Shown piece after piece: positions 60,300 to 64,000 of a stretch of 64,000 nucleotides of DNA. How positions within the stretch are numbered: position 1 is the stretch's first letter; each line of letters starts with the position of its first letter. The notes under the pieces were generated by a model. It had not been told where the DNA came from, did no database searches, and saw nothing but the letters and a program-made list of their open reading frames with translations. This stretch comes from Reticulascus tulasneorum (lineage: Eukaryota; Ascomycota; Sordariomycetes; Glomerellales; Reticulascaceae), in assembly GCA_001557505.1 (NCBI GenBank), contig LSAX01000002.1, forward strand, positions 1,054,001 through 1,118,000. Reading direction: 5' to 3'. The translations under genes and the position numbers were made by a program.

Positions 60300-63287
60300 T
60301 TCAATTATGGTGGAAATATGGTCAATCTGTCTATTTTGAACAGTAGCTGGAGGAACAAGTGATATAGTATACGCAAGTCTTGTTTAATAGGTTTGGAATA
60401 ACACAGGGGAAGTCAAGAAGAAGGATAAAGGTAACAGGAATTTGAGGCTATATAACAAATGCCGTACAGTTACGTAAGAATGTAGCCGCTATTAAGGAAG
60501 TTCATCAAGCCATAAACGCTGACGTGGACTTTTAAGCTTCAAACCATGGCTAGCAATATTTTCATGCCTGTGTATGCCAGCCGAGCAAATAATCGGCAAA
60601 GGCCAAGATATTGCGTAATTTTGTCGCAGGTAGTGTGTAATCAAATTGCAACACCTGGTCGAGGAGCTAGATAGATAGGGAGAGGCGACAGATGAGAGTA
60701 TTTATAGTCGACTAGCCATAGATTCAGTATCAGCCCCCAGCGGCTTAACCACCTCTATGATTCTGAGAAACCCATATCTGTTTCTTCTCCTTGGCTAGGG
60801 CATGCAAACTTCGAAGCGCTTAGGTTCTTTTGGACGCAAGAGCATATCATGCGCAACCACTTACTAATGTACTGTCGTCGGCCAATCCCTACTATCTAAA
60901 TCGCACTTGAATACCGCTACCTTGCTCGTGACGGGCATGCAGACAAAGATATTGATCTCACCAAGCCGGCACCCGGCCTATTGCTGCACGGGGAACACTA
61001 GCTTGGGTCTAGGCCCATGGGGCATACTAGCGCGGACAAGCCTCGACAAATTTTGATTGATGGATTCTGGAGTCCGTCAATCAGCCCGGGTCACTCACCA
61101 AGTTGTTAACCATCAGACTCGGCGTTCGGACTACGGGGTTTGCGCGTCTAGGAATAAACAAACGGGTAGATGCTTATAGGATTGTTTGGGATCGTCTCCG
61201 GAGCTAGTGATGTCAGGTCGTGGCGCCTCCAGCCTGCTGGGTCTGCGAACGTAGCATAGATGTGACCATCTGCCTCTGTCAGCCCAACATCCCTTAGTCA
61301 GACTACCTAGTGAGAACCATCCCACAGAAAGCGAGGCTGGAAGCTATCACTGAATCGCGTTCCTGGGTCTCTGGATGAAGCTCGATTGCTAGGTCGACGG
61401 CTGTGGAGTAGTATCGACTATGAGGCTTGATATGCGTATATCAGCATATTGTACGGACGTAGAGACTTGTGTTACTGAATGAGCAACTCGAGAGAGTATG
61501 CCTGTCCACAGTCCTCAGCCCTTCGAAAGCTGTTCATCTTCACATATTAAACCACTTGGTGGTCTCAAGTACCCAACGCATATCTTTTGTGGCATTATAG
61601 GTCAAATCATTCAAACGAAGATACCTTTAGAACTGCAACCATCACAGCCCTTGGCAATAGTTCACCGAAGATGCTCCAACGGTACACAACCTACAGGAGT
61701 ACAGGAGTGCACTGTTCCTACACCTCAGTTTTGACTGCATTTGTTGTCTCACCGCCGGGTTGGAAATGAAGATATAACATGGTTATTTAACCACAAATGT
61801 GGAGAATCGAAAGATGTGCTCCGATTTACGTGGGCCAGAAGACATGTCGTGGTTGATCTATATGCGTAATGGCTCACATCACAGACTTCAGCGTGACAAG
61901 GGACAATGGCTCAGCTTGTGGCAAGACGCGCTATCTGGGAGCCTGGTCAGTCGTCATCAACGCAATGCGAGATTTAGCCACGTCAATGCTTAAGACCTAG
62001 AAACACTTTGTTGGGGTGGCGTGTGTCTTGGGTGGGAGGCAGCCCGGAGACCTGTGGATTTCGAGGCTGAGCGGCTCCAGTGTTAAACGCGGATTAGTAC
62101 GGACTAGCAGATGAGGACCTTGAGAAAAATTAGGTGTCAGGAATAAGCGCGTGTTACTTGTATTATCGTCTACGATAAACTGGTCCCCACAAGCTGCGTG
62201 CAGGCGCCCGGCAATGCATATCAGGGGTCTCCCGAACTCGAACGTAGCCCCCGAAGGGTCGGGAGGCCGAGTGGGATGGGGGTTGGGGTCGGGATCCGAT
62301 CTCCGCTCCAGGCCCCCCGCCCCTATTGGACACCTGAGCTGAGCTGTCAGCCATGGGTGTGCTCCCACACCTAGGTGTGGCTGACCATCCAACCAGAACC
62401 CAACAGGCATGTGCCTTTTCGGATTTGGTCGGGCTTTGGGCAGCTCGTTGGGCCAGAGTCATAGCTTTAGTTTCAATTTGAACATGACTCTACAATGGTG
62501 GATGTCGTTAGGCAACTGCCTCTATTGCTCAGCCGTTCGGTGGTGGGAAAATGGGGAACCTACATATGTAAGTTAACTAGACCCTAGGCACTCAAGAGGT
62601 GACGCACCAACGTTTGCCCGACTCCTCAGCCTCCCGCATTTCTCCCAGGTTCCTCCCGGAGGATGGTCATCCTGACAGGGGAGAGTCAGATTTCTCTGTG
62701 TCGATGCGGCAGAGAGGGCGAGACATTTAAGTCTACCTAGGTAGATCACCAAAATAAGCAATCAAAAATAGGGATGGATGCGACTGTGTAAAAGCCGCAG
62801 CAAGCTGGACAAAAGTCGAGCCCTTATTCTTTTGGGTGGCACGAGACGCTTTTGCCAGAGACATCCTGGCCCGCGAGTCAGCCAATAGCCGTCGGCGAAG
62901 CGTCCAAACCTCGATTTGCTCACTTATCCTGTTTTTGGCTATACCCCCCCCTATGATCCAGCGACCACATTCAAATCAGCTGAAAGAGGACGACACCCTC
63001 TGCGACCGTCCGACTGGTGCCCAATTACTCCTCAGTGGACGAGGCAAACCATCATTGACGTTAGAAATCCTAGGGCGTACGATATCGTCCAGTTCTCCGA
63101 CCCGCATTGCATCGCAGTATGCGATCCGACCTGAAAGCCCAATCACCGCCGTCGACTATGCATTAACGCCATCCACTCACGGGCAACCAGCTGTCTAATG
63201 CTCGCCTGAAGTGCAGAGCACCTTCTTCCTTCTCGCCCCTCCCCCTCGAACCAATTCTCGGCCTCGAATGAGGCTGACTAACTGCTC
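60300..63287. other. Three-kb intergenic region, no gene seen
   Basis: No coding region is supported. The 62836-63198 plus-strand frame probably falls in the leader of the next gene. A perfect 14-bp palindrome is listed separately. Confidence 0.55.
62732..62745. repeat. Perfect palindrome TCTACCTAGGTAGA
   Basis: This 14-bp self-complementary site lies about 540 bp upstream of the right-edge gene. Related ACCTA/TAGGT words occur in several other spacers of the window. Confidence 0.75.
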
Positions 63288-64000
63288 ATGGCGAATTACG
63301 ATGGCGACGAGCTGGACAGGACGTCCAGGCGGCGGAGACCTGCACCTGCGCAGATTCCGTCTCCCGGCGGCGAACATGATTGGAGGGCTGCTGCTAGGAC
63401 AGCCCTCCATTCGCCGCCCTCCAGAACGAGAAGTGGTGAAATACAAAGAGAAGAGGGCCAGACTCCGTCCCTCCCTCGGAGTCGCACATCCTGGAGCTCG
63501 CCGGCAAACGTCGCGACGATGCCGCTCCTGACGAGATCGTCGACGGTGCAGTACAGGAGAGGAAAGGATCCGTATGCCTACGTTCAACCATACGAGATCG
63601 AGTCCCCGTCCGGGAGCCGGAGGAGCTCGAGGAGGGATGGGAGCCCAAGGTCCGCCCGCTATTATCGCTCGACGCCCGAATCGAAGAGGTCATCGAGAAC
63701 ATCCGCAACCGAGTCGGATGGGGAGTCGGACATAACGGTTTCGACTCAGGACGAGAGACATGGCCGACATGAGAAACATCATCACCCTCCTCATCACCAC
63801 CAGCAGCACCATGATACAACGGAGGATCGTCGTCGGTCGGCTGAGGACCAGCGAAGACGCCGCAGGAAACGGAGGGACCCGGTGATATACGAGGAGGATA
63901 AGGAAAAAGAGACTGCGTCGTCTCGGCATTCTCTCGACGACAGAATGTCGCCGTCTCGGCATCACTCCCGGCACTCCTCCAGACACTCGTCCGACCGGCA
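63288..64000 (+). CDS. Arg/Ser/His-rich disordered protein, 5' part (runs off the window)
   Basis: ATG 63288 opens a frame with no stop to the right edge (237 complete codons). It starts MANYDGDELDRTSRRRRPAP and remains low-complexity: Ser/Arg clusters, an acidic patch, a His-rich stretch (HEKHHHPPHHHQQHH) and further Arg-rich and SRH(S) repeats. No fold, signal peptide or membrane segment is visible in this part. It may be the disordered N-terminus of a larger protein whose domain lies outside the window. Continuous openness and a coherent bias support coding. No function is assigned. Confidence 0.65.
   Translation, partial: MANYDGDELDRTSRRRRPAPAQIPSPGGEHDWRAAARTALHSPPSRTRSGEIQREEGQTPSLPRSRTSWSSPANVATMPLLTRSSTVQYRRGKDPYAYVQPYEIESPSGSRRSSRRDGSPRSARYYRSTPESKRSSRTSATESDGESDITVSTQDERHGRHEKHHHPPHHHQQHHDTTEDRRRSAEDQRRRRRKRRDPVIYEEDKEKETASSRHSLDDRMSPSRHHSRHSSRHSSDR

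Overview
The window looks like nuclear DNA from a filamentous ascomycete (Pezizomycotina). The exact class cannot be fixed from sequence alone. The evidence is short GT-AG introns of 54-153 nt (one with a textbook TACTAAC branch site), a fungal Msb2 mucin sensor, a DUF3433 membrane protein, HET-domain genes, a HET-NACHT-WD40 NLR relic, a Zn2Cys6 regulator, and long gene-poor spacers.

Layout. 1-7.3 kb, minus strand: the 5' half of the ubiquitin E1 gene (uba1, cut by the left edge), a short-repeat relic, a small conserved unknown gene, and msb2. 7.3-15.4 kb: about 8 kb with no recognisable gene, lying between the divergent msb2 and FKBP12 starts. 15.4-22.3 kb, plus strand: a six-exon FKBP12 gene whose first exon also offers an upstream in-frame start with a mitochondrial-presequence-like extension, a second short-repeat copy, and a large DUF3433 membrane protein with a 4 x 63-bp coding repeat. 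22.7-31.4 kb, accessory in character: a secreted six-cysteine protein with a dibasic processing site, a badly decayed HET-NACHT-WD40 NLR (stops, frameshifts, a 224-bp insertion with 5-bp flanking repeats), and the best-preserved short inverted-repeat element. 31.7 kb: an intron-containing tRNA-Ala(AGC). 33.4-43.8 kb, core again: a small basic coiled-coil protein, CHO2 (phosphatidylethanolamine N-methyltransferase, three exons), and a secreted lactonase-family beta-propeller (three exons). 50.1-52.4 kb: a Zn2Cys6 transcription factor (three exons). 56.9-60.3 kb: a candidate small secreted protein and an intact HET-domain gene. 63.3 kb to the right edge: the 5' part of an Arg/Ser/His-rich disordered protein.

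No operon-like or biosynthetic cluster is evident. Housekeeping genes (uba1, FKBP12, CHO2) and a signalling gene (msb2) are interspersed with self/non-self-recognition genes (NLR relic, HET), candidate secreted proteins and decayed repeats. That pattern suits a core chromosome arm carrying small accessory islands. The features most worth following up are the possible dual-start FKBP12, the NLR relic with its insertion, the three-copy inverted-repeat family, the Kex2-type secreted protein, and the poly-C tract plus uORF just ahead of CHO2. All exon boundaries were read by eye from splice sites and reading frame; none has transcript support here.
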